Of a stretch of DNA of 13,758 nucleotides, positions 1 through 6,566 are shown one piece after another. Position 1 is the first letter of the stretch. Every line of letters begins with the position of its first letter. The stretch lies in the NCBI GenBank assembly GCA_964363055.1, contig CAYIGN010000019.1:1-13758 (forward strand), read 5' to 3'. The position numbers and the translations under genes are program-made. The notes beneath the pieces are model-generated. The model searched no databases, had not been told where the DNA came from, and saw only the letters and a program-made list of their open reading frames with translations. This stretch comes from CAYIGN01 sp964363055. Its GTDB lineage: Bacteria; Patescibacteriota; Minisyncoccia; Sungbacterales; HO2-52-23.

Positions 1-48
1 GAGCAGAAATCCGCCGATTGCAGCCCAAATGCATTTTTGAGATGGGTT

Positions 49-1827
49 CTAGTTACCAGTTACCCTGTCTTCTCCATCCCAACTCTTGGGCAGAATTCCG
101 ATTGAGAGAAGACGTCGGGTTATGCCGCGGCGCAGTATTCCAACCTCGCGGCTGCCCAACGCCGCCAGCAGCCCACAGTATACTGCAAATCCGGCCGCGG
201 CTGAGGCCGCCCCCTGTACCAGTACCCGTACAAAAGTAATCAGCGGCAGGGTTTCGGAGAAACTGACTCGCACCCCATACCCCGCTCCAGCCCCGACAAG
301 CGCAGCCGCAACGATCTTGACGATCTCAGCCGCCGAGCCGCGATCCGGCTTCTTGCCCAATACCTCCTCGGCCTCTTTCATCAAAAAGACATAAAGAAGT
401 CCGGTATTGATTATGGTGCCGGCGGCGAATCCAATTCCCAAACCCAGTACCTCCGGATGCGGCAGATCACCGATGCGCAAAACCGCGGCGATCCCGCGGC
501 TGAGTGCTGACCCGCTCGCCAACGCCGCGGTCAAAATCCAAGCAAGCGCGATCGTGCCGATTGACGCGACTGCATTGATCACAAGCGGCAGCCGGGTGTT
601 GCCCAGCGCATAGAACCCGCGGATCAATAGAATCTGGGCCGCACCCGCAGCCATTGCCAGCGCCAGCACCGCCAGCAGAGCCGCGGTGAGACGCGTATCC
701 TCCCAAGAGAATTGGCCCGCGCCAAGGGCCACCCGTACGATGTGCGCGCGGAGCACCAGGAAAAGTGCGGCAGACGGCGCCACCCAGAAGAGAATACTTC
801 TGATGCCGGCGGAAAGATCGCGCAAGAACTCATCTCCGGAGCGGCGCAGGACCGCCTCAGACAGCCGCGGGAAAAGCGCCACTGCGTAGCTTATCCCGAA
901 AATCCCTATCGGCACGAAATACAAATCCTGCGCAGCGGAAAAGAGGGCTACACTGCCTTCCGCCAGCAGCGAGCCAATAGCAAAGAGCGCCAAGAGCGTC
1001 AACTGATGCAGCGAGATAGCCAGGGTCCGAGGAAATGAGAGCAGCACCACCCTCCGAATACCCTGATCCAGCCCCGCCCTAAACTTGTTCACGAGATCGA
1101 AATTGTTCACGAGATCGTATCTCATAAACTGGATCATCCTGACCCAAACTAAGTTTAGGGCAGACAGTCGCGGATAACCAATCTGAACTGCAACCCCGAA
1201 TTGCAGGCCGAAATGCAGCAGCGCTCCGGCCACCACTCCGATCCCGAGGCCGTAGATCCCCAACGCAGGCACCAGAAACACGATCCCAAAGATAATTCCC
1301 AGATTATAGAGTATCGGCGCTGCAGCATACACAAAAAACCGGCCAAAGGTCTGCACCACTACCGAAAAGATGCTTGAAAGGCCAAACAGGATCGGCGAGA
1401 GAAGCATCACGCGGGTGATGGATACGACGAGCGCCTGCTCTTGCGGCGAGAAGCCCGGCGCTGCATACGGCACCGCGAGCGGCACTGCTAAAAACGCCGC
1501 AGCCGAGGCCGCGGTTGAACCAAGAAAAAAGAGCCCCACAAGGGATGCAATAAACTCCTGCGCCTTGCGCTTGTTCTCCAACAGACGCTCCTGAAACACC
1601 GGCAGCACCGCGGCAGACGCGGCCCCCAGCAGGAATAGAGCGGCCATAAAATCCGGTATCTGGAATGAGACGTAATATATATCCAGCTCTCTGCCTGCGC
1701 CGAATTCGGCGAATAGCAAGCGGTTGCGAAGCACCCCGACCAGGCGCGATAAAAGCCCCGCCGCGCCAAGAATCAGCGCGGCGGCATGGATACTGGATAC
1801 CTCATGATTAAGCAGGAGGAGCCGCAT
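49..1827 (-). CDS. murJ: Lipid II flippase MurJ (MviN family)
   Basis: Integral membrane protein of about 592 residues with roughly 14 hydrophobic segments. It belongs to the MurJ/MviN branch of the MOP exporter superfamily, which flips the peptidoglycan precursor lipid II across the cytoplasmic membrane. The N-terminus (GLLSRLVGVLRNRLLFAEFG near residues 23-43) and the FPRTLA and LFPRLSEA segments are typical of the family. Length is slightly above the usual 510-550. I place the start at the ATG at 1827, which shares one base with the upstream stop (TGATG) and so suggests translational coupling; a TTG at 1830 is also possible. The loop before the central FPRTLA helix carries an in-frame six-residue tandem duplication (DLVNNF/DLVNKF, DNA 1085-1120). 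It is last in a minus-strand operon with the polymerase/TPR gene, which fits a shared role in envelope polymer export. The family call is firm; that this copy is the essential flippase is inferred. Confidence 0.93.
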   Translation of the reverse strand: MRLLLLNHEVSSIHAAALILGAAGLLSRLVGVLRNRLLFAEFGAGRELDIYYVSFQIPDFMAALFLLGAASAAVLPVFQERLLENKRKAQEFIASLVGLFFLGSTAASAAAFLAVPLAVPYAAPGFSPQEQALVVSITRVMLLSPILFGLSSIFSVVVQTFGRFFVYAAAPILYNLGIIFGIVFLVPALGIYGLGIGVVAGALLHFGLQFGVAVQIGYPRLSALNLVWVRMIQFMRYDLVNNFDLVNKFRAGLDQGIRRVVLLSFPRTLAISLHQLTLLALFAIGSLLAEGSVALFSAAQDLYFVPIGIFGISYAVALFPRLSEAVLRRSGDEFLRDLSAGIRSILFWVAPSAALFLVLRAHIVRVALGAGQFSWEDTRLTAALLAVLALAMAAGAAQILLIRGFYALGNTRLPLVINAVASIGTIALAWILTAALASGSALSRGIAAVLRIGDLPHPEVLGLGIGFAAGTIINTGLLYVFLMKEAEEVLGKKPDRGSAAEIVKIVAAALVGAGAGYGVRVSFSETLPLITFVRVLVQGAASAAAGFAVYCGLLAALGSREVGILRRGITRRLLSIGILPKSWDGEDRVTGN

Positions 1828-4388
1828 CAAGGTCTTGACGTGTCTTCACCTATTGGCGTCTCGCGCCGCTTCTCGGGCGGCTCGGCCGGAGGTGCGATCC
1901 CGGAGAGCGCCGACTTTCCGGCTTGGAGATTACGGAGAATCAGCTTTACTTCTTGGTTGTCCGGGTTTAGCTGCGCGATCCGCTCAAACTCGGCGATCGC
2001 CCCTCTGGTATCACCCTCTCGATCACGAATTAAACCGAGGAAATAACGCCCATTGGAATAATTGTCATTGAGGGATACTGCGCGTTCAAACTCCGCTCGC
2101 GCCCGGGCGAGATCATCCTTTTGATAGTAGAGGAGCCCGAGCTGAAACGCGATGCCGATGTCAGAGGGCGCGGCAACCCGGGCTCTCTCCGCGCTCTGAA
2201 TCGCCTGCTCAAGATTGCCGAGCCGAATCGCGCTTTGCGCGAGCAGCAAATGCGCAGCCGCGAAATCGGGTTTCGCGTCTATGGCGCGCTGAAGTATCGC
2301 AACCACATCCTGCAGACGTTGCTGGCGCTCACGCCCGAGCGCCTCGCGATCCTCTGCTCCAGCTTGATTGGCCGCTGCCAGGAGCCGATCACTGGCGGCG
2401 AGTCCGGCTCTTCCCCTCTCAACATAAATAGCAGGATTGGACGGATTGAGTTCGCTGGCTCTGCGATAGGATTCATCGGCAAAGCTATCGGCTTCTTCAA
2501 CCCAAGGAATGATCAATTCATACACTGCTCCTTGCAGCCGCCACAATTCCGGCTCCTGAGGATGGAGGGAAATCGCCAGCTTGGAACTCTGAATTGCCAG
2601 TGCGGCTGCGGTCTGGAATTCAGCCGCTATGTCCTCCCCCGATGCTATACGCTGGATCACCTTCCCCACCTCTTCCAGCCGCGCGCGAGTCAAGACCTGT
2701 GCATTCCGGAAGTTGCGCGGCTCGCGCCGCACACTCTCTTGGGCCTGCGCAATGGCTTGAACGTGGTCTCCCTGGATGAGGGCTTTGATCGCGCGGTCGA
2801 GAGCAAGCGCGCCTCGCACCCGATTCAGCTGGCCATAGAGGCCCACTGCCCCCAAGACGATTAGAAAGACGATCGCAAGCGAGGCCACAAATACCGCGGC
2901 CGGAGCAGCGAAGCGTACGGTTCGTACTTCCGGCGACCAGAAATCAGCGCCGATTCCAACGGCCACTTCCGCTTCTTTGCCGGAGTTGGACAACTCTTGA
3001 CTTCCATGGTCTGAGGTCTCGAGCCGCAAGGCGCGGCGCGTAAGAACTATGTTGAGCATCCCAATGAGCATGAAAAGGAGAAGTGCGAGCGACAAATTGG
3101 CTGGGTAGAGAAACACGCTGATCAAAAGCGCCATCAAACCGAGGGACGCGCCTTTGATTAGAGCGGAAGAGTCCTCTACTGATGAGGGTGGAGCAGAGTC
3201 GGGTACTGAATCGCCCGAGGCCAAACTGTTGGACAGCTGTTCCCCGCCTCGACCATCTGCTCCCATCAGGAACATGCGCAGGAATATAAAAAGGGTCAGC
3301 GCCAAAAAACCAACGAAGGCAGCCAATCCCGCCACGCCCACGGTTGATAGAAGCGTGGCAGCCCAGGAATGCCCTTGATCAAAACGGATGGCTGCTAAGC
3401 CCGGCTGACGCAGGGTTATGCCGCTATATCGCGCCCAGTCCAAACCAAACATCCCCGGACCTGATCCAAAAAGAGTGCGCACAACCCCCTCTTTGAATAC
3501 TGAAACCGCGACCGAGACAGTCGCGCGGGGCGAGGGCGAAATCTCATCTGGCAGCTGAGTGATCAAGGGACCGGGCGTCAATAGCATCACTGCCGATAGA
3601 ACGACAAGGCCCAGCGCCGCTCCCTGCCGCCACCCCAGTCCTCTTGATCGCCTTACAATTTTATCCTCGATCAGGAAAACCCCAAACAGAAAAACGGCTG
3701 AGCCAAGGATCGCAATCCAAGACGATACGAAATTAACACCGAGGAGGTCAAAGAGAAAAAGGGCTGAGCCGGATAGTAAGGCCCCCTGCAACCACCGCGG
3801 ACGCATCTCCCCGCCGACAATCAATCCTATCCCAATCATCAGCAGGGCTGCATAAAAAACGGCTAGGCCATTGTGAGTCCCGATCACATTTGCCGCTCGA
3901 GCGCTGGCCAAGCCAAAATACCGCAGCAGTGAAATATCCGCGACCAGTTGTAGTGCCGTCAGCAGAGCGGCCGCAGCGCCGGAAAAAAATAAGATCGCGA
4001 GTAGCAATTTCGCCTGGCGGCCACGGCGCATCACGCCGGCCATAACCCCCATCAGCAATACGCCAACAATTAGGGTCGAAAAACGCTCGGCCGTGGCATC
4101 CGCCAAGAAGAGCGATACGAATGGCGCGCGAGAGGTAAAAGTCGCAATGCCAAACACTGCGGCCACTACGCCGAGTCCATACCACAGCGGCGAATGGGAA
4201 TATTGAATCTCGCCTGATGACAGAATCGAGAGCAGCCACAGAATCGCTGCTGCCGCGACGAGTGTAGTAAACGTAATCTCCCGCCAAAATTCAATCCCAA
4301 GCGGATGGGGCACAAACCACACCGGAAGCATGCAGGCCAGGATATAGAGACAAATTCGCGCACTTTGTTCCAATCGGTTTTTACTCAT
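1827..4388 (-). CDS. O-antigen ligase/polymerase-like membrane protein fused to TPR repeats
   Basis: 853 residues in two parts. Residues 10-450 hold about 10-12 membrane segments with a Wzy/WaaL-like signature: a long loop with FGSGPGMFGLDW (307-318), then an arginine and FDQGHSWAATLLSTVGVAGL (336-355). Such proteins polymerise or ligate undecaprenyl-linked glycans on the outer face of the membrane. After a further membrane helix at 492-515, residues 530-820 are helical and include clear TPR units (about 690-815, with motifs such as LGLLYYQKDDLARARAEFERA), a likely protein-docking scaffold. The tail at 825-853 is Pro/Glu-rich and disordered. The ATG at 4388 has a good ribosome site (AAGGA) just upstream. 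A 54-bp gap separates it from the HTH gene, and it overlaps murJ by one base. The fold assignment is good, but the actual substrate (capsule, S-layer glycan, protein glycan) cannot be read from sequence. Confidence 0.85.
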   Translation of the reverse strand: MSKNRLEQSARICLYILACMLPVWFVPHPLGIEFWREITFTTLVAAAAILWLLSILSSGEIQYSHSPLWYGLGVVAAVFGIATFTSRAPFVSLFLADATAERFSTLIVGVLLMGVMAGVMRRGRQAKLLLAILFFSGAAAALLTALQLVADISLLRYFGLASARAANVIGTHNGLAVFYAALLMIGIGLIVGGEMRPRWLQGALLSGSALFLFDLLGVNFVSSWIAILGSAVFLFGVFLIEDKIVRRSRGLGWRQGAALGLVVLSAVMLLTPGPLITQLPDEISPSPRATVSVAVSVFKEGVVRTLFGSGPGMFGLDWARYSGITLRQPGLAAIRFDQGHSWAATLLSTVGVAGLAAFVGFLALTLFIFLRMFLMGADGRGGEQLSNSLASGDSVPDSAPPSSVEDSSALIKGASLGLMALLISVFLYPANLSLALLLFMLIGMLNIVLTRRALRLETSDHGSQELSNSGKEAEVAVGIGADFWSPEVRTVRFAAPAAVFVASLAIVFLIVLGAVGLYGQLNRVRGALALDRAIKALIQGDHVQAIAQAQESVRREPRNFRNAQVLTRARLEEVGKVIQRIASGEDIAAEFQTAAALAIQSSKLAISLHPQEPELWRLQGAVYELIIPWVEEADSFADESYRRASELNPSNPAIYVERGRAGLAASDRLLAAANQAGAEDREALGRERQQRLQDVVAILQRAIDAKPDFAAAHLLLAQSAIRLGNLEQAIQSAERARVAAPSDIGIAFQLGLLYYQKDDLARARAEFERAVSLNDNYSNGRYFLGLIRDREGDTRGAIAEFERIAQLNPDNQEVKLILRNLQAGKSALSGIAPPAEPPEKRRETPIGEDTSRP

Positions 4389-4442
4389 TGTTCCTTTTTA
4401 TCGTTTTATAATAATTGAATTGGTAGCGATCTTGCGAAGAGG

Positions 4443-5117
4443 CTACTCGTGGCGGTCCCATCTATAAAAATACTTTATCAGCGTCTCACCGTCAAGGAGG
4501 AGACCTTGTTCCAGAACCCTAAAGACACTTTCCGAACGCGCCATTGCGGCAAGTTCGCTAATATCCCGACCTGACTCCTGCCATCCACCCATCACCCCCT
4601 TGCCCAATACCAAGACCGCGGAGCGCAGCATCTCCCCATCCGGCATCCGGATCACATTCATTCCAAACACACCGGCCATAAACGACACCCCAAAGATCAA
4701 ACCAAGGACCAGCCCATCCGCCGCGATATCGCGCATGAACTTTACAAGCACTCCCCTCGGTAGCTCTTTTTTGAGCTTTTGGTGAAAGAACGGCTGGGAT
4801 GAGTACGGGCGATTGAATTGAACCCCAGCGTAATGAATAGTATCCGATCCCTGATGGTCACTGGCAAGCGCTCCCATGGCTCTTGATCCGGCAAGGGGCA
4901 ACTTACCCATTTTTTCCATCTTGCTCGCAAGCGCCTGCTCCTGCCGTGCCAGATAGCGCTGGAGCGCTTCAGCCGTGGTATACCAATTCCGGCCTATTTT
5001 TTTGGCTTCAATCATACCTTTTCGAGCAAGTAAACCCATGTACTCTTGCGAGTATGGGGAGGATTGGGCGGCTTGGGCCAGAGTTATATAGCCAACTTTT
5101 TCTATTTTTTCAGACAT
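4443..5117 (-). CDS. Helix-turn-helix protein with a C-terminal membrane segment
   Basis: About 224 residues from the ATG at 5117. Residues 7-56 (GYITLAQAAQSSPYSQEYMG onward, then a KKIGRNWYT wing) form a MerR/excisionase-type winged HTH. A basic, low-complexity linker follows, then one hydrophobic segment at about 134-152 (GLVLGLIFGVSFMAGVFGM) and a short amphipathic tail. The domain order suggests a membrane-tethered DNA-binding or DNA-docking protein; function is not known. The reading frame stays open upstream to ATGs at 5159 and 5180, but the extra 21 residues (Trp/Tyr-rich) do not resemble the family N-terminus. None of the three starts has a strong ribosome site, so the start is uncertain. 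It heads the minus-strand envelope operon, so it may regulate or anchor that locus; this is inference from position. Confidence 0.75.
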   Translation of the reverse strand: MSEKIEKVGYITLAQAAQSSPYSQEYMGLLARKGMIEAKKIGRNWYTTAEALQRYLARQEQALASKMEKMGKLPLAGSRAMGALASDHQGSDTIHYAGVQFNRPYSSQPFFHQKLKKELPRGVLVKFMRDIAADGLVLGLIFGVSFMAGVFGMNVIRMPDGEMLRSAVLVLGKGVMGGWQESGRDISELAAMARSESVFRVLEQGLLLDGETLIKYFYRWDRHE

Positions 5118-5309
5118 CTTGGGGTTCGCAAGCCAAAAACCTTTAATCCAATAGTACATCGGCTTGTGTACAAATAACACTGTGGATAACTACTGTTGCT
5201 CACCCTATGGGAAATAGCCAATAATAGGAAGGGAACAAGCAGGCATAAAAACAAGGTCTTGCAAGGTATTTCTAACTTTATACTGCTACGTCCGAATTAT
5301 TCTTCGAGT

Positions 5310-5339
5310 CCCGTTAGAAATCTGTTGATTTCTAACGGG
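5310..5339. repeat. Perfect 13-bp inverted repeat with 4-nt loop
   Basis: CCCGTTAGAAATC pairs perfectly with GATTTCTAACGGG around the loop TGTT. There is no T-run on either side, so it is not a standard intrinsic terminator. It lies in the 295-bp divergent gap between the HTH-membrane gene (minus) and the MerR-like gene (plus). The gap otherwise holds only a single DnaA-box-like 9-mer (5181-5189) and AT-rich sequence. The TTAGAAAT core resembles units of the heptamer repeats inside rnpB, but here there is only one unit per arm. Confidence 0.7.
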
Positions 5340-5412
5340 GCGAGATTGTCGAGAAGCTGCTTTTTGCGAATACTCACTACCAGTTCCATCAGATTGCAAG
5401 ACCATCTATTCT

Positions 5413-5634
5413 ATGGAGCGTCGTTACCTCTCAATCAAACAGGCAGCCAGTATGCTGGGCGTAACCCCTTTGACCCTGCGCAATTGGGATAAAAAGGGAA
5501 TCCTCACTTCTTATCGCAATCCGGCCAATAATTATCGGGTGTACCGGCTCGATCAGATCGAGCTATTTACGCGCAAAATCGAGAACTCCAAAAACGAACG
5601 CGGCGGAAGAAAAATTGACATCTCGATGGCATAG
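5413..5634 (+). CDS. Small MerR-like helix-turn-helix DNA-binding protein
   Basis: 73 residues. Residues 5-50 form a MerR/excisionase-type winged HTH: YLSIKQAASMLGVTPLTLRN (helix-turn-helix), WDKKGIL, then the wing with the characteristic NNYRVYRLDQIELF. The rest (51-73) is a basic tail. It lacks the effector-binding dimer region of full-length MerR regulators, so it is closer to stand-alone HTH_17/MerR_1 proteins that act as excisionases, modulators of modification systems or simple repressors. No ribosome site is evident. A TATTCT sequence directly abuts the ATG, so a leaderless transcript is possible. It is transcribed towards rnpB and ends 13 bp before a strong bidirectional terminator. 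The target is unknown. Confidence 0.8.
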   Translation: MERRYLSIKQAASMLGVTPLTLRNWDKKGILTSYRNPANNYRVYRLDQIELFTRKIENSKNERGGRKIDISMA

Positions 5635-5646
5635 AGCATGTATCCA

Positions 5647-5682
5647 AAATCAAAAATCCGGCCAGCGCCGGATTTTTGATTT
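5647..5682. terminator. Bidirectional intrinsic terminator (MerR-like gene / rnpB)
   Basis: A perfect 16-bp stem (5647-5662 with 5667-5682) closes a CAGC loop. The GC-rich core CCGGC/GCCGG is flanked by A-runs on the left and T-runs on the right, so on both strands a GC hairpin is followed by a T-tract. It serves the plus-strand HTH gene and the minus-strand rnpB, whose mature 3' end abuts it. Confidence 0.88.
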
Positions 5683-5719
5683 GTCCTCTCCACCTATAAG
5701 CCGAATTCTGTAACAAGCA

Positions 5720-5793
5720 GAAGTTGGAGGTTAGAAATTGGAAGTTAGACCTATCTTGATTTCTCTAACTTCTCATCTCCAATCTCCAACCTC
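5720..5793. repeat. Heptamer-repeat hairpin inside rnpB (between P2 and CR-V)
   Basis: The left arm (5720-5747) is four 7-bp units fitting GARRTTR (for example GAAGTTG, GAGGTTA). The right arm (5758-5793) is the same kind of units in reverse complement, in 7-bp register, so the whole folds into an imperfect hairpin. It sits where type A RNase P RNAs normally have only a few nucleotides between the P2 3' strand (5801-5807) and the conserved CR-V strand (5696-5711). Confidence 0.85.
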
Positions 5794-5955
5794 TTCTCAT
5801 GGTGATCATTTATCTGGGCGCGCGATTGCTCGACGCGCTCAAGCGGTTTTCCCGATGGATCGGGATCCCTTGCACCGGATAGGAGTTTTTCCTCCCCGAT
5901 AGTTACCTGTCGGGGTTGTGGGCTCTTACCCCATCTCTTTTCACCCTTGCCTCCC

Positions 5956-5991
5956 GTCCCGCTCTTTTGATTTTAATCAAAAGAGCGGGAC
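5956..5991. repeat. 36-bp palindrome, copy 1, capping P12 of rnpB
   Basis: A perfect 17-bp stem (5956-5972 with 5975-5991, starting GTCCCGCTCTTTTGATT) with a 2-nt loop. The pairing GCCTC (5949-5953) with GAGGC (5992-5996) continues the stem outward, so it extends helix P12 of the RNase P RNA. It is identical to the copy at 6090-6125 except for one base. Confidence 0.9.
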
Positions 5992-6089
5992 GAGGCTCCC
6001 CCACTATGTGGGCGGCCTCCGTCTCTCAAACTTTTAGAGTTCCTAAGACGATGGATCGGCGGTATGGTCTCTGTGACACTGTCCCGTTC

Positions 6090-6125
6090 GTCCCGCTCTT
6101 TTGATTTTAATAAAAAGAGCGGGAC
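6090..6125. repeat. 36-bp palindrome, copy 2, at the P9 position of rnpB
   Basis: Same 36-bp palindrome as 5956-5991 with a single base change (C to A) in the right arm, giving one mismatch in the stem. On the minus strand it follows P8 (6130-6144) and precedes the conserved ACAG...ACAGAGA block, which is the place of helix P9. Confidence 0.9.
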
Positions 6126-6159
6126 TATGGCGGCCGTTAGCCGCTATCGCTAATAGATA

Positions 6160-6235
6160 GAAGTTAGAGATCAGAAATTGGAGATTAGAAACACTCAACG
6201 GCTTTTCTAACTTCTAACCTCTAAACTCTAACTTC
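6160..6235. repeat. Heptamer-repeat hairpin inside rnpB (P5-P8 region)
   Basis: The left arm 6160-6187 is four 7-bp units (GAAGTTA, GAGATCA, GAAATTG, GAGATTA). The right arm 6208-6235 is four reverse-complement units in exact 7-bp register. It is the same family as 5720-5793 but diverged. It lies between the P5 5' strand (6243-6246) and the P8 hairpin (6130-6144). Confidence 0.85.
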
Positions 6236-6259
6236 CACTAATGGTGTTCGGACTTTCCT

Positions 6260-6387
6260 CCCCGCCTAAATTTTTGCACTATTATCCGGATAACCTTGAG
6301 TATAAGATGAGTCCTCAACGTCTTTGGGAGATTGCGGAAAGAGGGTATGTTATGAAGATTCGCTTCAGTGCAAAAATTTAGGCGGGG
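6260..6387. repeat. 21-bp inverted repeat enclosing 86 nt, in the P3 arm of rnpB
   Basis: Arms 6260-6280 and 6367-6387 are perfect reverse complements. The outer CCCCGCCT/AGGCGGGG is GC-rich and directly abuts the conserved AGGAAAGTCC, as P3 should; the inner part (AAATTTTTGCACT) is AT-rich. The change of composition suggests a native P3 stem with a terminal-inverted-repeat element of about 110 nt placed in its loop. The enclosed 86 nt contain a 12-nt palindrome at 6282-6293 and, on the plus strand, an open frame whose stop lies in the right arm. Confidence 0.8.
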
Positions 6388-6416
6388 CGATCACCCGATG
6401 GAGAGAACATATATTA

Positions 6417-6445
6417 ATTATATATTAGATTCTGACAAAGGTCAA
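6417..6445 (-). promoter_or_regulatory. rnpB promoter (sigma-70 type)
   Basis: On the minus strand: TTGACC (6440-6445), a 17-nt spacer, then consensus TATAAT (6417-6422). The predicted start at A6410 lies 6 nt downstream of the -10 box and one base before the 5' strand of helix P1, so promoter and RNA end agree independently. Confidence 0.92.
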
Positions 6446-6566
6446 GCCCGATCCCAACTTTTCCACAGGGCGCATTTGACTCTCTCTCTCTGGGCGCTAC
6501 CATAGAGGCACCTGATTTGGATAGGTTCTTTCCAACTCAATACTATATCGCGAAAGGGGGAGAATT

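Larger units (their letters stand above)
5682..6410 (-). ncRNA. rnpB: RNase P RNA, type A, enlarged by repeat insertions
   Basis: Catalytic RNA that removes tRNA 5' leaders. Read on the minus strand, the conserved core appears in order: AGGAAAGTCCG (CR-I, 6249-6259); an ACAG...ACAGAGA...ACCGCC block (6058-6082); GGCAAGGGTGAAA (5939-5951); GGTAAGAGCCCAC (5918-5930); CCGGTGCAAGG (5868-5878); TTGAGC...GAGCAATCGC...AGAT (5806-5842); and ACAGAATTCGGCTTAT (CR-V, 5696-5711). P1 pairs 6397-6409 with 5682-5694 (13 bp, two G-U). P2 pairs 6389-6395 with 5801-5807. P5 pairs 6243-6246 with 5873-5876. P8 is 6130-6144. Total length is about 729 nt against a usual 350-410. The excess lies in five repeat insertions: P3, the P5-P8 region, P9, P12, and the link from P2 to the CR-V strand. 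Subtracting them leaves about 380 nt. The promoter at 6417-6445 and the terminator at 5647-5682 frame it. Any open frame inside is spurious. Confidence 0.96.

Noticed and set aside
2121..2864. 247-residue open frame on the plus strand
   Set aside because: It is antisense to the TPR part of the polymerase-like gene. Its composition is atypical, it has no domain signature, and the minus-strand frame has clear TPR motifs.
5181..5189. DnaA-box match (TTATCCACA on the minus strand), also at 12196-12204 on the plus strand
   Set aside because: Two isolated boxes 7 kb apart, with no cluster, no AT-rich unwinding region and no dnaA/dnaN nearby, do not make an origin; single matches occur by chance.
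5956..5991. Intrinsic terminator in the middle of rnpB
   Set aside because: The T-rich segment is within the stem near the loop, not after a GC-rich hairpin, so it lacks the layout of a terminator on either strand.
5916..6104. 62-residue open frame on the plus strand
   Set aside because: It lies inside the conserved core of rnpB on the other strand and spans one of the palindromes; no protein-like features.
5720..6235. Possible CRISPR array from the repeated short units
   Set aside because: The repeats are contiguous 7-bp units in inverted arms without spacers, they lie inside rnpB, and no cas genes are present.
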